DNA of 64,000 nt from Variovorax beijingensis (lineage in GTDB: Bacteria > Pseudomonadota > Gammaproteobacteria > Burkholderiales > Burkholderiaceae_C). Within the stretch, counting starts at the first letter, position 1; the number at the start of each line of letters is the position of its first letter. Made by a program: the position numbers and the translations under genes. This document shows, in pieces, positions 9,600 to 17,990 of this stretch. The DNA lies in assembly GCF_007828835.1 (NCBI RefSeq), contig NZ_VIVL01000006.1, positions 124,001-188,000 on the forward strand. Reading direction: 5' to 3'. The notes beneath the pieces are model-generated. The model had not been told where the DNA came from and did no database searches. It saw only the letters and a list, made by a program, of their open reading frames with translations.

Positions 9600-10594
9600 T
9601 GCTTCGCCAACCCGACCTGCTGCACCATCGCGCCCCAGCGCTCGTAGGTCGAGCGCGTGACGCCGGCAAACTCCTCGGGCGTGCTGGCCCCGGCTTCATA
9701 GCCGCCGCTGCGATAGAACTCGCGCACCTGCGGCATCGCCAGCACCTGCGTGAGCGCCGCGTTGAGCCTGGCGACCACCGGCGCGGGCATGTGGGCCGGC
9801 CCGTAGAAGCCGAGCCAGCTCGGCAGGTCGAGGCCTGCGAGGCCCTGCTCGGCGAAGGTCGGGACCTCGGGCAGCGCGGCGATGCGCTCGTTCGCGGCAA
9901 TTGCCAGGATCTTCACCTTGCCGGTGCCCGAGGTGATGATGGCCGAGGAGGCCGAATCGAACATGTACTGCACGCGGCCGCCGATCAGGTCCTTGGCCGC
10001 ATCCGAGCCGCCCTTGTAGGGAATGTGCACCGCGTCGAGGCCGGCCTTCTTCACGAAGGCCTCGCCGTAGATGTGCGACGAGGTGCCCGCGCCGAACGAT
10101 GCATAGCTCACCTTGCCGGGATTCGCCTTCACGTAAGCGATGAGTTCCTTCACGTTGCGAGCCGGCACGGTGGTGCTCACCGACAGCACGAGCGGCCCGC
10201 GGCCGCCCATCGAGATGGCGGTGAAGTCCTTGAACGGGTCGTAGGGCACCTGCGAGAAGGTGTGCGGGTTCTGCGCCATGGTCGACGAAGGCGCGTAGAG
10301 CAGGGTGTAGCCGTCGGGCAGGGCGCGCGCCACCTCGCTCGCGGCCAGCATGGTGCTGGCGCCGGGCTTGTTGTCGACGATCACGCCGGTGCCCAGCACC
10401 TCGCCGAGCTTCTGCGCCACGATGCGCGCCTGCGCATCGGTGCCGCCGCCGGCTGTGAAGCCCACCACGATGCGTATCGGCTTGCCGCCGCGCACGGGAA
10501 AGTCTTGCGCGAGCGCCAGGGGCGCCACGCCCAGGAGGGCCGCCGCGCCGAGCGCCGCGCCGAATGCGCGGCGGGTGCCGCAGGGTTTCTTCAT
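9596..10594 (-). CDS. Bug-type binding protein, tandem paralogue
   Basis: A 332-residue Bug/TctC protein. The ATG at 10594 (MKKPCGTRRAFG...) is chosen because it gives a proper signal peptide ending APLALA-QDFP and has GGAG seven bases upstream; a longer in-frame reading exists but starts inside the promoter. It shares PSWLGF.GPA.MPAPVVARL and SSHIYGEAF with the next gene. It is divergent from the FAD oxidoreductase gene; the 165-bp region between them carries a 15-bp palindrome. It likely binds the carboxylate catabolised by the enzymes encoded on the other side, which is an inference from position. Confidence 0.9.
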   Translation of the reverse strand: MKKPCGTRRAFGAALGAAALLGVAPLALAQDFPVRGGKPIRIVVGFTAGGGTDAQARIVAQKLGEVLGTGVIVDNKPGASTMLAASEVARALPDGYTLLYAPSSTMAQNPHTFSQVPYDPFKDFTAISMGGRGPLVLSVSTTVPARNVKELIAYVKANPGKVSYASFGAGTSSHIYGEAFVKKAGLDAVHIPYKGGSDAAKDLIGGRVQYMFDSASSAIITSGTGKVKILAIAANERIAALPEVPTFAEQGLAGLDLPSWLGFYGPAHMPAPVVARLNAALTQVLAMPQVREFYRSGGYEAGASTPEEFAGVTRSTYERWGAMVQQVGLAKQ

Positions 10595-10759
10595 CAATGT
10601 CTCCGTTGGAATGTTCTTCTTATATTGGTTTAGAAAACCATAAAAATCCATATCGACTAGGGAATACCCCGAAGAAACGCCTTTTTCAGGCTTTTGTGTT
10701 TGACAAAATGAACATTGAAATCAAAATACGACGCAACAGCCCATCAAAGACATTCATCC
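10595..10759. promoter_or_regulatory. divergent promoter region of the carboxylate catabolic cluster
   Basis: This AT-rich 165 bp separates the Bug pair (minus) from the FAD oxidoreductase operon (plus). For the plus strand, a perfect TTGACA is at 10700-10705 with a weak CAAAAT 16 bp further on. For the minus strand, TATAAG lies just after the palindrome at 10626-10640. The IclR-type regulator encoded downstream is the likely ligand-responsive controller. Confidence 0.5.
10626..10640. promoter_or_regulatory. palindromic operator candidate (IclR-type)
   Basis: TGGTTTAGAAAACCA has perfect six-base arms (TGGTTT/AAACCA) around AGA. On the minus strand it sits immediately upstream of the −10-like TATAAG for the Bug genes, in the spacer region where a repressor would block the promoter. 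IclR-family sites are palindromes of similar size; assignment to the IclR gene at 12280 is inference. Confidence 0.5.
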
Positions 10760-12211
10760 ATGAAAACTGTCGTCCGCACCGACGAGCGCATCCTGTCCTC
10801 CGACATCTTCGACCGCGACAGCCGCGTCAAGCGTCCTGACCACGGCAGCTGGGCCGAGCCCGGCAAGAACATCCCGGTCTACCACCGCTGCGGCGTGCTG
10901 GTGGTGGGCGGCGGGCCTTCGGGCACCGCGGCCGCCGCGGCCGCCGCGCGCGCCGGCGCCGACGTGGCGCTGCTCGAGCGCTACAACCACCTGGGCGGGC
11001 TTTCCACCGGCGGCCTCGTGATCTGGATCGACCGCATGACCGACTGGGAAGGCCAGCTGGTGATCCGCGGCTTTGCCGAAGAACTGTTCGACCGCCTGCC
11101 GGCCGATGCCATTGCCGGACCCGCGCGCGAAGACTGGGGCTCGCAGGACGCGGCCAAGGCCGCCCACTGGTCGCAGCGCACGGCCGCGTACCACGGCGTG
11201 GTCACCTGGTCGCCCACCATCGACCCGGAACGGCTCAAGCTGCTGTCGCAGGAGATCGTGCTGGAGCGCAAGGTCAAGCTCATCTACCACTCGTGGGCCG
11301 CGATTCCGATCGTGCAGGACGGCGCCGTGAAGGGCGTGGTGTTCGAGAGCAAGGAAGGCCGCATGGCGATCATGGCCGACGTGGTGGTCGACGCCACCGG
11401 CGACGGCGACCTGTTCGCGCGCGCCGGCGCGGCTTTCGTGAACGACATCGAGGAGGCCGACGTGCACCACTGCATGAACACCTCGTGGCTGTTCGGCGGC
11501 GTGGACATGAACCGCTGGATCGAGTTCAAGGCCGGCCAGCCCGAGGCCTTCAGCGCCTTCATGGCGCGCGGGCGCGAAGTGTGCGGCCTGTTCGAGCGGC
11601 CCTTCGTCTCGTGGCGCAACGACGTGGCGCTGTTCATGGGGCCGCGCCAGTCGGGCTACTCCGCGCTCGACGTGGACGACCTCACGGCCGTGGAAGTGCG
11701 CTCGCACCGCGCGATGGCCGCGCACCTGGACTACTTCAAGGCGCATGCGCCCGGCTTCGAGGAGGCCTACCTGATGCTGAGCGCGCCGCAGATCGGCGTG
11801 CGCCATGCGCGGCGCCTCTCCGGCGTGGGCGCGGTGCTGCGCAGCCAGTGGCCCGACGGCGTGGCACTGGCCGACGAGGTGGGCGTGACGCCCGCGGTGT
11901 CGCCGAAATTTCCGAACATCTCGATTCCCTATGGCGCGCTGGTGCCGCAGCAGCTCGACGGCCTGCTGGCCTGCGGGCGCCACATCTCGTGCGACCGCAA
12001 CTCGCACGGCTTCATGCGCGAGATCCCGCAATGCTGGATCACCGGCCAGGCCGCGGGCGTGGCGGCGGCGCTGGCCTCGCAGGGCTGCATCGAGCCGCGC
12101 TTCGTCGACGTGGGGGCGCTGCAGTCGGCGCTGCTCGCGCAGGGCGTGTACCTGCGTGCCGGCGCCGGGCAGGGCGCGCAGGCGCGGGCCGCGGCCGAAG
12201 CCGGTATCTGA
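10760..12211 (+). CDS. FAD-dependent oxidoreductase (FAD_oxidored family)
   Basis: A 483-residue flavoprotein. The dinucleotide-binding motif is VLVVGGGPSGTAAAAAAA, about residues 40-58, followed by LLERYNHLGGLSTGG, where the ERxxxLGGxxTGG pattern is typical of the FAD_oxidored (PF12831-like) group. A second FAD contact is VVVDATGDGDLFARAGA. The C-terminal block GLLACGRHISCDRNSHGFMR closes the FAD site. ATG 10760 is preferred; upstream in-frame TTG at 10715 lies in the promoter. Start of a plus-strand series with IclR, aconitase X and an IlvD-like dehydratase. Substrate unknown, probably oxidation of a hydroxy-acid. Confidence 0.8.
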   Translation: MKTVVRTDERILSSDIFDRDSRVKRPDHGSWAEPGKNIPVYHRCGVLVVGGGPSGTAAAAAAARAGADVALLERYNHLGGLSTGGLVIWIDRMTDWEGQLVIRGFAEELFDRLPADAIAGPAREDWGSQDAAKAAHWSQRTAAYHGVVTWSPTIDPERLKLLSQEIVLERKVKLIYHSWAAIPIVQDGAVKGVVFESKEGRMAIMADVVVDATGDGDLFARAGAAFVNDIEEADVHHCMNTSWLFGGVDMNRWIEFKAGQPEAFSAFMARGREVCGLFERPFVSWRNDVALFMGPRQSGYSALDVDDLTAVEVRSHRAMAAHLDYFKAHAPGFEEAYLMLSAPQIGVRHARRLSGVGAVLRSQWPDGVALADEVGVTPAVSPKFPNISIPYGALVPQQLDGLLACGRHISCDRNSHGFMREIPQCWITGQAAGVAAALASQGCIEPRFVDVGALQSALLAQGVYLRAGAGQGAQARAAAEAGI

Positions 12212-12279
12212 ATCGCATGAACCCGGCCGACGCGCTTTCGCCAGCCTCTACATTGCAGAGTCTTGCAAAGGGTTCTTCC

Positions 12280-13122
12280 ATGTCCACTGACAAAAACGAC
12301 ACCTCTTTTTCCGCCGCCGATTCCGCCGATGCGCGCGGCGACCGCGCCGACACCGTGAGCGCGCTGGAGCGCGGCATCTCGGTGCTGCGCTGCTTCAGCG
12401 AGGCGCGCCCCGTGCTGGGCCATGCCGACATCGCGCGCATGACCGGCATCCCGCGGCCCACGGTCAACCGGCTCGTCGCCACGCTGCTCTCGCTGGGCAT
12501 GCTCAAGGCCGCGCAGGTGGCCGACCGCTTCATGCTCGGACCGGGCGTGGTGTCGCTGTCGCGCGTGTTCCTCGGCAGCCTCGACGTGCGCGCCGCCGCG
12601 CGGCCCAGCATGCAGGCGATGGCCGAGGAGGTGGGCGCCTCGGTCTACCTGGCCATACGCGACGGCATGGAGATGGTGCTGATCGAGGCCTGCCGGCCGC
12701 GCTCGTCAATGCTGTCGGCGCGGCTCGACGTGGGCTCGCGCGCGCCGCTGGCCAACTCGGCCCTGGGCCGCGCCTACCTTTCGGCGCTGCCCGAGGCGCA
12801 GCGCAACCAACTGGTCGATTCGATGCGCCTCCTGCGCGGCCCCGAGTGGGACAGCATCGCACCCGGCATGACGCGCGCCATCGGCGAGGCCCGGCGGCTG
12901 GGCTACTGCCTTTCGCTCGGTGAGTTCCACCGCGAGATCAACTCGGTGTCGGTGCCAATGATCGGGCCCGACGGCGAAGTGATGGCGCTCAACGGCGGCG
13001 GCGCGGCCTTCGTGTTCACCGAGGAACGGCTGCGCAACGAACTCGCACCGCGCCTGCACGACATCGCGCTCACCATCGCGCGCGACATCGGTGGCCACGT
13101 GCCCACGCCCTTGCCGGGCTAG
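12280..13122 (+). CDS. IclR-family transcriptional regulator
   Basis: A 280-residue regulator. After a polar N-terminal tail (to about residue 25) comes the winged HTH ALERGISVLRCFSEARPVLG ... ARMTGIPRPTVNRLVATLLS, then the GAF-like effector domain with GASVYLAIRDGMEMVLIE and a C-terminal GGGAAFVFTEERLRNELAPR. The ATG at 12280 has AAAGGG eight bases upstream; an in-frame ATG at 12217 has no good site. It is 68 bp after the FAD oxidoreductase gene and 44 bp before aconitase X, so it sits inside the operon it presumably controls. Confidence 0.9.
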   Translation: MSTDKNDTSFSAADSADARGDRADTVSALERGISVLRCFSEARPVLGHADIARMTGIPRPTVNRLVATLLSLGMLKAAQVADRFMLGPGVVSLSRVFLGSLDVRAAARPSMQAMAEEVGASVYLAIRDGMEMVLIEACRPRSSMLSARLDVGSRAPLANSALGRAYLSALPEAQRNQLVDSMRLLRGPEWDSIAPGMTRAIGEARRLGYCLSLGEFHREINSVSVPMIGPDGEVMALNGGGAAFVFTEERLRNELAPRLHDIALTIARDIGGHVPTPLPG

Positions 13123-13165
13123 CCCCGGCCGACCCCCCACGACACAAAAAACGGAGACACAGGCC

Positions 13166-14461
13166 ATGCACCTGAGCGATGAAGAAAAAGCCATGATGGA
13201 CGGCCGCGACGGACCGGCCGTGCAGAAGGCGATGGACCTGCTGATGCGCTACGGCGAGGCACTGGGGGCCGAGCGGCTGGTGGAAACGCGCAACGTCTGC
13301 GCCACCATCACCTCGACCACGCCGTTCCAGCGCGACTTTGCCTTGGCCAAGGGCGGCGGCATGGACGCGGTGTTCTCCGAGTTCAGCCTCGACAGCCAGG
13401 AGACGGTCGAGATTCCGAAGTTCAAGGTCTTCACCAGCCACCTGCAGCTGGGCTTCGACCCCGGCCAGCCCGAGCGCATGGGCGTGAGCGAGGAGATCGT
13501 GCAGTTCTACAACAAGAGCGAGCGCCATGCCGCGGGCCTGGGCGCGCAGATCATGAACACCTGCACGCCCTACCAGGTCGGCAACATCCCGACGCGCGGC
13601 GAGCACTGCGCGTGGATGGAATCGTCGGCGGTGGTGTATTGCAACTCGGTTCTGGGCGCGCGCACGAACACGGAAGGGCGCGAAAGCACGGGCGCCGCCA
13701 TGCTCACCGGGCGCATTCCCTACTGGGGCTACCACCTCGACGAGAACCGCCACGCGACGCATGTGGTCGAGCTCGATGTCGAGGTCGAGTCGGTGCAGGA
13801 CTGGGGGCTCCTGGGCTACTACATCGGCGAGCATGTGCAGGAACGCGTGCCAGTGGTGCACAGCCAGCGCGGCATCGGCCGCGTGCCGAACCTGCCGCGG
13901 CTCAAGCACTTCGGTGCGGCGGCCTCGTCCTCGGGCGGCGTGGAGATGTACCACATCGCCGGTGTCACGCCCGAAGCACTGACGCTCGAGCAGGCGCTCG
14001 GCGGCCGCGCGCCGGTGGAGGTGCTGCGCTACGGCGAGGCCGAGCGCCGCGCCACCTACGAGAAGATCAACGCGACGGGCAAGGATGCCGAGGTGCAGTA
14101 CGTGATGCTGGGCTGCCCGCACTACACCATCGAGCAGATCTGGGAGGCCGCGCAGCTCATCGAGGGCCGCAAGGTGCACCCGGACTGCGAGCTGTGGATC
14201 TTCACGCCGCGCGCCATCAAGTCGCTGGCCGACCGCAACGGCTACACCCGGATCATCGAGGACGCGGGCGGCATCCTCATGACCGACAGCTGCTCCGCCA
14301 TGAGCCGCGCCGTGCCCAAGGGCACGAAGACGGTGGCGCTCGATTCGGCCAAGCAGGCGCACTACCTGCCCGCGATCCTCGGCGTGCAGGCGTGGTTCGG
14401 CAGCACGGCCGAATGCATCGATGCGGCGTGCACGGGTCGCTGGAATGGAGGCATGCAATGA
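13166..14461 (+). CDS. aconitase X, large (catalytic) subunit
   Basis: A 431-residue AcnX catalytic subunit. Likely iron-sulfur and active-site cysteines are in MNTCTPYQ, MLGCPHYT and MTDSCSAMSR; FGAAASSSGGVEMYHI and RTNTEGRES are also family marks. Split AcnX enzymes of bacteria are known as cis-3-hydroxy-L-proline dehydratases and those of archaea as phosphomevalonate dehydratases. Nothing around this gene points to proline metabolism, so another hydroxy-acid is possible. GGAGAC precedes the ATG at 13166. The small subunit follows after a 121-bp palindromic element, so the pair should form a heterodimer. Confidence 0.88.
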   Translation: MHLSDEEKAMMDGRDGPAVQKAMDLLMRYGEALGAERLVETRNVCATITSTTPFQRDFALAKGGGMDAVFSEFSLDSQETVEIPKFKVFTSHLQLGFDPGQPERMGVSEEIVQFYNKSERHAAGLGAQIMNTCTPYQVGNIPTRGEHCAWMESSAVVYCNSVLGARTNTEGRESTGAAMLTGRIPYWGYHLDENRHATHVVELDVEVESVQDWGLLGYYIGEHVQERVPVVHSQRGIGRVPNLPRLKHFGAAASSSGGVEMYHIAGVTPEALTLEQALGGRAPVEVLRYGEAERRATYEKINATGKDAEVQYVMLGCPHYTIEQIWEAAQLIEGRKVHPDCELWIFTPRAIKSLADRNGYTRIIEDAGGILMTDSCSAMSRAVPKGTKTVALDSAKQAHYLPAILGVQAWFGSTAECIDAACTGRWNGGMQ

Positions 14462-14476
14462 GGCACCGGAATTTCT

Positions 14477-14573
14477 CCCTCCCCCGCTGGGGGAGGGCAG
14501 GGGTGGGGGCCGGCGGCGCATCCGTCGAGCGCTCTGGCTGCCCCCATCCCTACCTTCCCCCGAAAGGGGAAGG
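14477..14573. repeat. REP-like nested palindromic element between the AcnX subunit genes
   Basis: Two hairpins and a long-range arm fill the gap. Hairpin one (14477-14497) is CCCTCCCCC-GCT-GGGGGAGGG, hairpin two (14553-14573) is CCTTCCCC-CGAAA-GGGGAAGG, and GGGGTGGGGGC (14500-14510) can pair with GCCCCCATCCC (14540-14550). The whole forms a cruciform. The 3' hairpin contains the GGAAGGAG that serves as ribosome binding site of the small subunit. Elements built like this are dispersed repeats in Comamonadaceae genomes; only one copy is in this window. Confidence 0.65.
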
Positions 14574-14582
14574 AGCAAGACC

Positions 14583-15029
14583 ATGAATGCACGCGACAAC
14601 ACATCCACCCTGGTCATCCGCGGCCGCAAGGTGGTCGGCGGCGTGGCCGAAGGCGAGGCGCTGGTCACGCGCGACCGCATCTCGGGCTGGGGCGGCATCG
14701 ACCCGCGCACCGGCACCGTCATCGAGACGCGGCACGAACTGCGCGGCCAGAGCTTCGCGGGCAAGGTGCTGGTGTTTCCGGGCGCCAAGGGCTCGTCGGG
14801 CTGGTCGGCCATGTTCCACATGACGCGGCTCATGAACTCGGCACCGGCGGCGTTCCTGTTCAACGAGATGACCACCAAGATGGCGCTCGGCGCCGTGGTC
14901 ACGCATTCGCCGTCGATGACCGACTTCGAGCGCGATCCGCTCGAATGCATAGCCACCGGCGACTGGGTGCGCGTGGACGCCGACCGCGGCGTGATCGAGA
15001 TCACAAGAAAATCGGAAGGTACGCGATGA
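14583..15029 (+). CDS. aconitase X, small (swivel) subunit, DUF126
   Basis: A 148-residue swivelling domain that completes the AcnX active site. It begins after the palindromic element with VIRGRKVVGGVAEGEALV and carries the family signatures FPGAKGSSGWSAMFHM and VVTHSPSMTDFERDP; the serines of KGSSGWS are the likely substrate-phosphate or carboxylate contacts. ATG 14583 follows GGAAGGAG, which is part of the upstream hairpin. The stop overlaps the start of the dehydratase gene (ATGA), which supports tight co-expression. Confidence 0.88.
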   Translation: MNARDNTSTLVIRGRKVVGGVAEGEALVTRDRISGWGGIDPRTGTVIETRHELRGQSFAGKVLVFPGAKGSSGWSAMFHMTRLMNSAPAAFLFNEMTTKMALGAVVTHSPSMTDFERDPLECIATGDWVRVDADRGVIEITRKSEGTR

Positions 15030-16726
15030 CCCGTCCCCTGCGCAGCAACTTCCCGCGCGGCTCCTACCTGTGGTCGGTGCGCAATGCGCACTGGCGCGCG
15101 CTCGGCATTCCCGAAGAGGATTGCGAGAAGCCGAAGATCGCCATCGTCAACAGCTCGTCGGAACTGGCTGCCTGCTTCAGCCACCTCGACCGCGTGGCGG
15201 CGGAAATCAAGACCGCGATCCGCGCCGCGGGCGGCGTGCCCTTCGAGGTCCGCACCGCCGCGCCCAGCGACTTCATCACCGGCGCGGGCGCGCGCGGCGC
15301 CTACATGCTTGGCGCGCGCGACCTCGTGACCAACGACATCGAGGTGGCGGTCGAAGGCGCGCAGCTCGACGGCATGGTGTGCCTCACCTCGTGCGACAAG
15401 ACCGTGCCGGGCCAGCTCATGGCGGCCGCGCGGCTCGACATTCCGACCCTGCTCGTGCCCTGCGGCTACCAGCCCAGCGGCGAATACCGCGGCAAGCACA
15501 TGGACATCGAGGAAGTGTTCATCGGCGCGATGCATGCGGTCACCGGCCACCTGCCGGTGGAAGAACTCGTGGGCATGAGCCGCGAGGCGATCCGCGGGCC
15601 GGGCGTGTGCTCGGGCCTGGGCACGGCCAACTCGATGCACATCGTCTGCGAGGCGCTCGGCATGGCCTTGCCGGGCAGCGCGCCGGTGGCCGCGCTGAGC
15701 CCGAAGATGATGGCCGACGTGCGCGCCGCCGGCACGCGCATCGTGCAGATGGTGTGGGACGACCTGAAGCCGCGCGACATCCTCACGCCCGGCGCCTTTG
15801 CCAACGCGGTGCGCGCGGTGCTGGCCATCGGCGCTTCGCTCAACACGGCCAAGCACCTGCAGGCCGTGTCGACCGAGGGAGAGTGCGGCGTCGACGTGTA
15901 CGGCCTGTTCGAAAGCCTCGGCCCGGCGACGCCGGTGCTGGCCGGGGTGCGGCCGATCGGCGAGCACAGCATCGAAGCCTTCGAGGCGGCGGGCGGTTGC
16001 CGCGCGCTGATGAAGCAGCTCGCGCCCTTGCTCGACACCGGTGCGTTGACCGTCACGGGCGGCACCGTGGCCGACAACCTGCGCGGCGCCGAAGTCGCCA
16101 GCGCCGAGGTGATCCGCCCCATCGAGCGTCCGGTCGCGCCGCATCCCGCGATCGTCCTGCTGCGCGGCAACCTCGCGCCCGAATCGGGCCTCATCAAGAC
16201 CGGCATCGTGGAGCGCAAGGTGCGCAGCTTCACGGGCCCGGCCGTGTGCTTCTGGACATCCGACGCGGCCATTGCGGCGCTCAAGAAGGGCGAGATCGTG
16301 CCGGGCCAGGTGGTGGTGATGCGCGGCGCCGGTGCCTGCGGCGGTCCGGCGATGGGCGGCGGCGCCTCGCGCGTGGTGTTCGCGATCGACGGCGCGGGTC
16401 TGGGCGACCAGGTTGCGATCCTGACCGACGGGCATCTCTCGGGCCTGGTCTGCAAGGGGCTCGTGGTGGCCGAGGTGTCGCCCGAGGCCGCGCTCGGCGG
16501 GCCGCTCGGCCTGGTGCGCGACGGCGACACGATCACCATCGACCTCGATGCGCGCCGCCTCGATATCGCATTGACCGATGCGGAACTCGCCGCTCGCCGC
16601 GCCGACTGGCAGGCGCCGCCGCCGGCCTTCGACACCGGCTGGCTGCAGCAGTACCGGCGCAACGTGAGCCCGCTCTCGAAAGGCGCCGTGCTCGTGCGCA
16701 CCGAACGCCCCGAGCCCTCGGGCTAG
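15026..16726 (+). CDS. IlvD/Edd-family dehydratase (sugar-acid type)
   Basis: A 566-residue iron-sulfur dehydratase of the dihydroxy-acid/6-phosphogluconate dehydratase family. Cluster-binding cysteines are expected in LTSCDKTVPGQLMAA (near residue 125) and GVCSGLGTANSM (near 195); the C-terminal barrel shows GGTVADNL, RGAGACGGPAMGGGASR and TDGHLSGL. It removes water from a 2,3-dihydroxy acid to give a 2-keto acid. The start ATG overlaps the stop of the AcnX small subunit by four bases. The typical IlvD core is present but neighbours are catabolic, so a sugar-acid or other hydroxy-acid substrate is more likely than branched-chain amino acid synthesis. Confidence 0.85.
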   Translation: MTRPLRSNFPRGSYLWSVRNAHWRALGIPEEDCEKPKIAIVNSSSELAACFSHLDRVAAEIKTAIRAAGGVPFEVRTAAPSDFITGAGARGAYMLGARDLVTNDIEVAVEGAQLDGMVCLTSCDKTVPGQLMAAARLDIPTLLVPCGYQPSGEYRGKHMDIEEVFIGAMHAVTGHLPVEELVGMSREAIRGPGVCSGLGTANSMHIVCEALGMALPGSAPVAALSPKMMADVRAAGTRIVQMVWDDLKPRDILTPGAFANAVRAVLAIGASLNTAKHLQAVSTEGECGVDVYGLFESLGPATPVLAGVRPIGEHSIEAFEAAGGCRALMKQLAPLLDTGALTVTGGTVADNLRGAEVASAEVIRPIERPVAPHPAIVLLRGNLAPESGLIKTGIVERKVRSFTGPAVCFWTSDAAIAALKKGEIVPGQVVVMRGAGACGGPAMGGGASRVVFAIDGAGLGDQVAILTDGHLSGLVCKGLVVAEVSPEAALGGPLGLVRDGDTITIDLDARRLDIALTDAELAARRADWQAPPPAFDTGWLQQYRRNVSPLSKGAVLVRTERPEPSG

Positions 16727-16843
16727 ACCTTTTTCACCCCGGCCTTCGCCAACCGGTGCGCAACCCCGCGCGCACCCGGTGGCGCAGCCCTGCGCGCGTT
16801 CCCGAGTTTTTCAACCAAGAGAAGAAGCAGGAGACAAGAAAAC

Positions 16844-17971
16844 ATGAAGAGATTCTTGATGGGGTCGGCGCTGGCGCTGGCCGGCAGCGGCGCGGCGCAC
16901 GCGCAGTCCAGCGTCACCGTGTTCGGCGTAATGGACATCGGCGTGCAGTACACGAAGGGCGAGGGCGGCGGCTCGGTCAGGGCGCTGTCGAACGGCGGCC
17001 TTTCGACCAGCCGGCTCGGATTCCGCGGCACCGAAGACCTGGGCGGCGGCCTGCGCGCGGGCTTCTGGCTCGAAGGCAGCCTGAACCCCGACAACGGCAC
17101 GGGCAGGCCGAGCAACAGCAACAACCAGGCGAGCGGCGCGGGTGCGGCAGGGCCGATCACCTTCGACCGCATGTCCTTCGTGAGCCTGTCGCACCAGAAG
17201 TTCGGCGAGCTGCGCCTGGGCCGCGACTTCATCCCCACGCACTACAACAGCATCTACTTCGATCCCTTCAACGCCAACGGCGTGGCGCGCGCGGGCAACC
17301 TCACGTTCGCGGGTGCGGGCACCGGGCCGCTGCCCACCGGCATCACGGGCAGCAACACCGTGAGCTACTGGCTGCCGGCCGGGCTCGGCGGCTTCTACGG
17401 CATGGCGATGATCGGCACCGGGGAGAACGACTCCACTGCGCCGAACCGCGACGACGGCAACTTTGCCGGTGCGCGCTTCGGCTTTGCCGCGGGTGCGTTC
17501 GACATTGCCGCGGCCGTCACGCGCACGCACTTCGACGCCACCGCCGCCATCGGCAACTACACGCATGCCAACATCGGCGGCACGTGGGACGCGGGCTTTG
17601 CGAAATTCTTCGCGCTCTACAACAAGGTGACGGTGAAGCTTGCTGCCGGCACGGTGCGCAAGAACACCGCCGAGATCGGCGCGCACATTCCGGCCTTCGA
17701 GGTCGGCCGCATCCGCCTGAGCTACGCCTACCTGGACGACCGCAGCGACGAGAGCCTGCGCAACGCCAACGGCATGCCGCGCAACCGCGACGACGCGCGC
17801 CAGTTCGGCATCGGCTACGTGCACAACCTCTCGAAGCGCACCGCGCTCTACGGCACCTATGCGCGGCTCATGAACGGCGGGCAGGCGCGCTACGTGGTGA
17901 GCGGCGGCGTGGCACCGGCGGGCGGGCGCCGCTCGTCGGGCTGGGAGCTCGGCGTGCGGCATCTCTTTTGA
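16844..17971 (+). CDS. Gram-negative general porin (Burkholderiales type)
   Basis: A 375-residue trimeric porin. The signal peptide MKRFLMGSALALAGSGAAHA is followed by QSSVTVFGVMDIGVQY, the usual first strand. LGFRGTEDLGGGLRAGFWLE and GELRLGRDF are standard motifs, and the last residues GWELGVRHLF end in the phenylalanine required for barrel assembly. GGAG is 12 bp upstream. It lies 117 bp after the dehydratase gene and 19 bp before another Bug protein, so it probably serves uptake of the same carboxylate across the outer membrane. Confidence 0.9.
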   Translation: MKRFLMGSALALAGSGAAHAQSSVTVFGVMDIGVQYTKGEGGGSVRALSNGGLSTSRLGFRGTEDLGGGLRAGFWLEGSLNPDNGTGRPSNSNNQASGAGAAGPITFDRMSFVSLSHQKFGELRLGRDFIPTHYNSIYFDPFNANGVARAGNLTFAGAGTGPLPTGITGSNTVSYWLPAGLGGFYGMAMIGTGENDSTAPNRDDGNFAGARFGFAAGAFDIAAAVTRTHFDATAAIGNYTHANIGGTWDAGFAKFFALYNKVTVKLAAGTVRKNTAEIGAHIPAFEVGRIRLSYAYLDDRSDESLRNANGMPRNRDDARQFGIGYVHNLSKRTALYGTYARLMNGGQARYVVSGGVAPAGGRRSSGWELGVRHLF

Positions 17972-17990
17972 CTGAAGAAGGAGCAACGAC

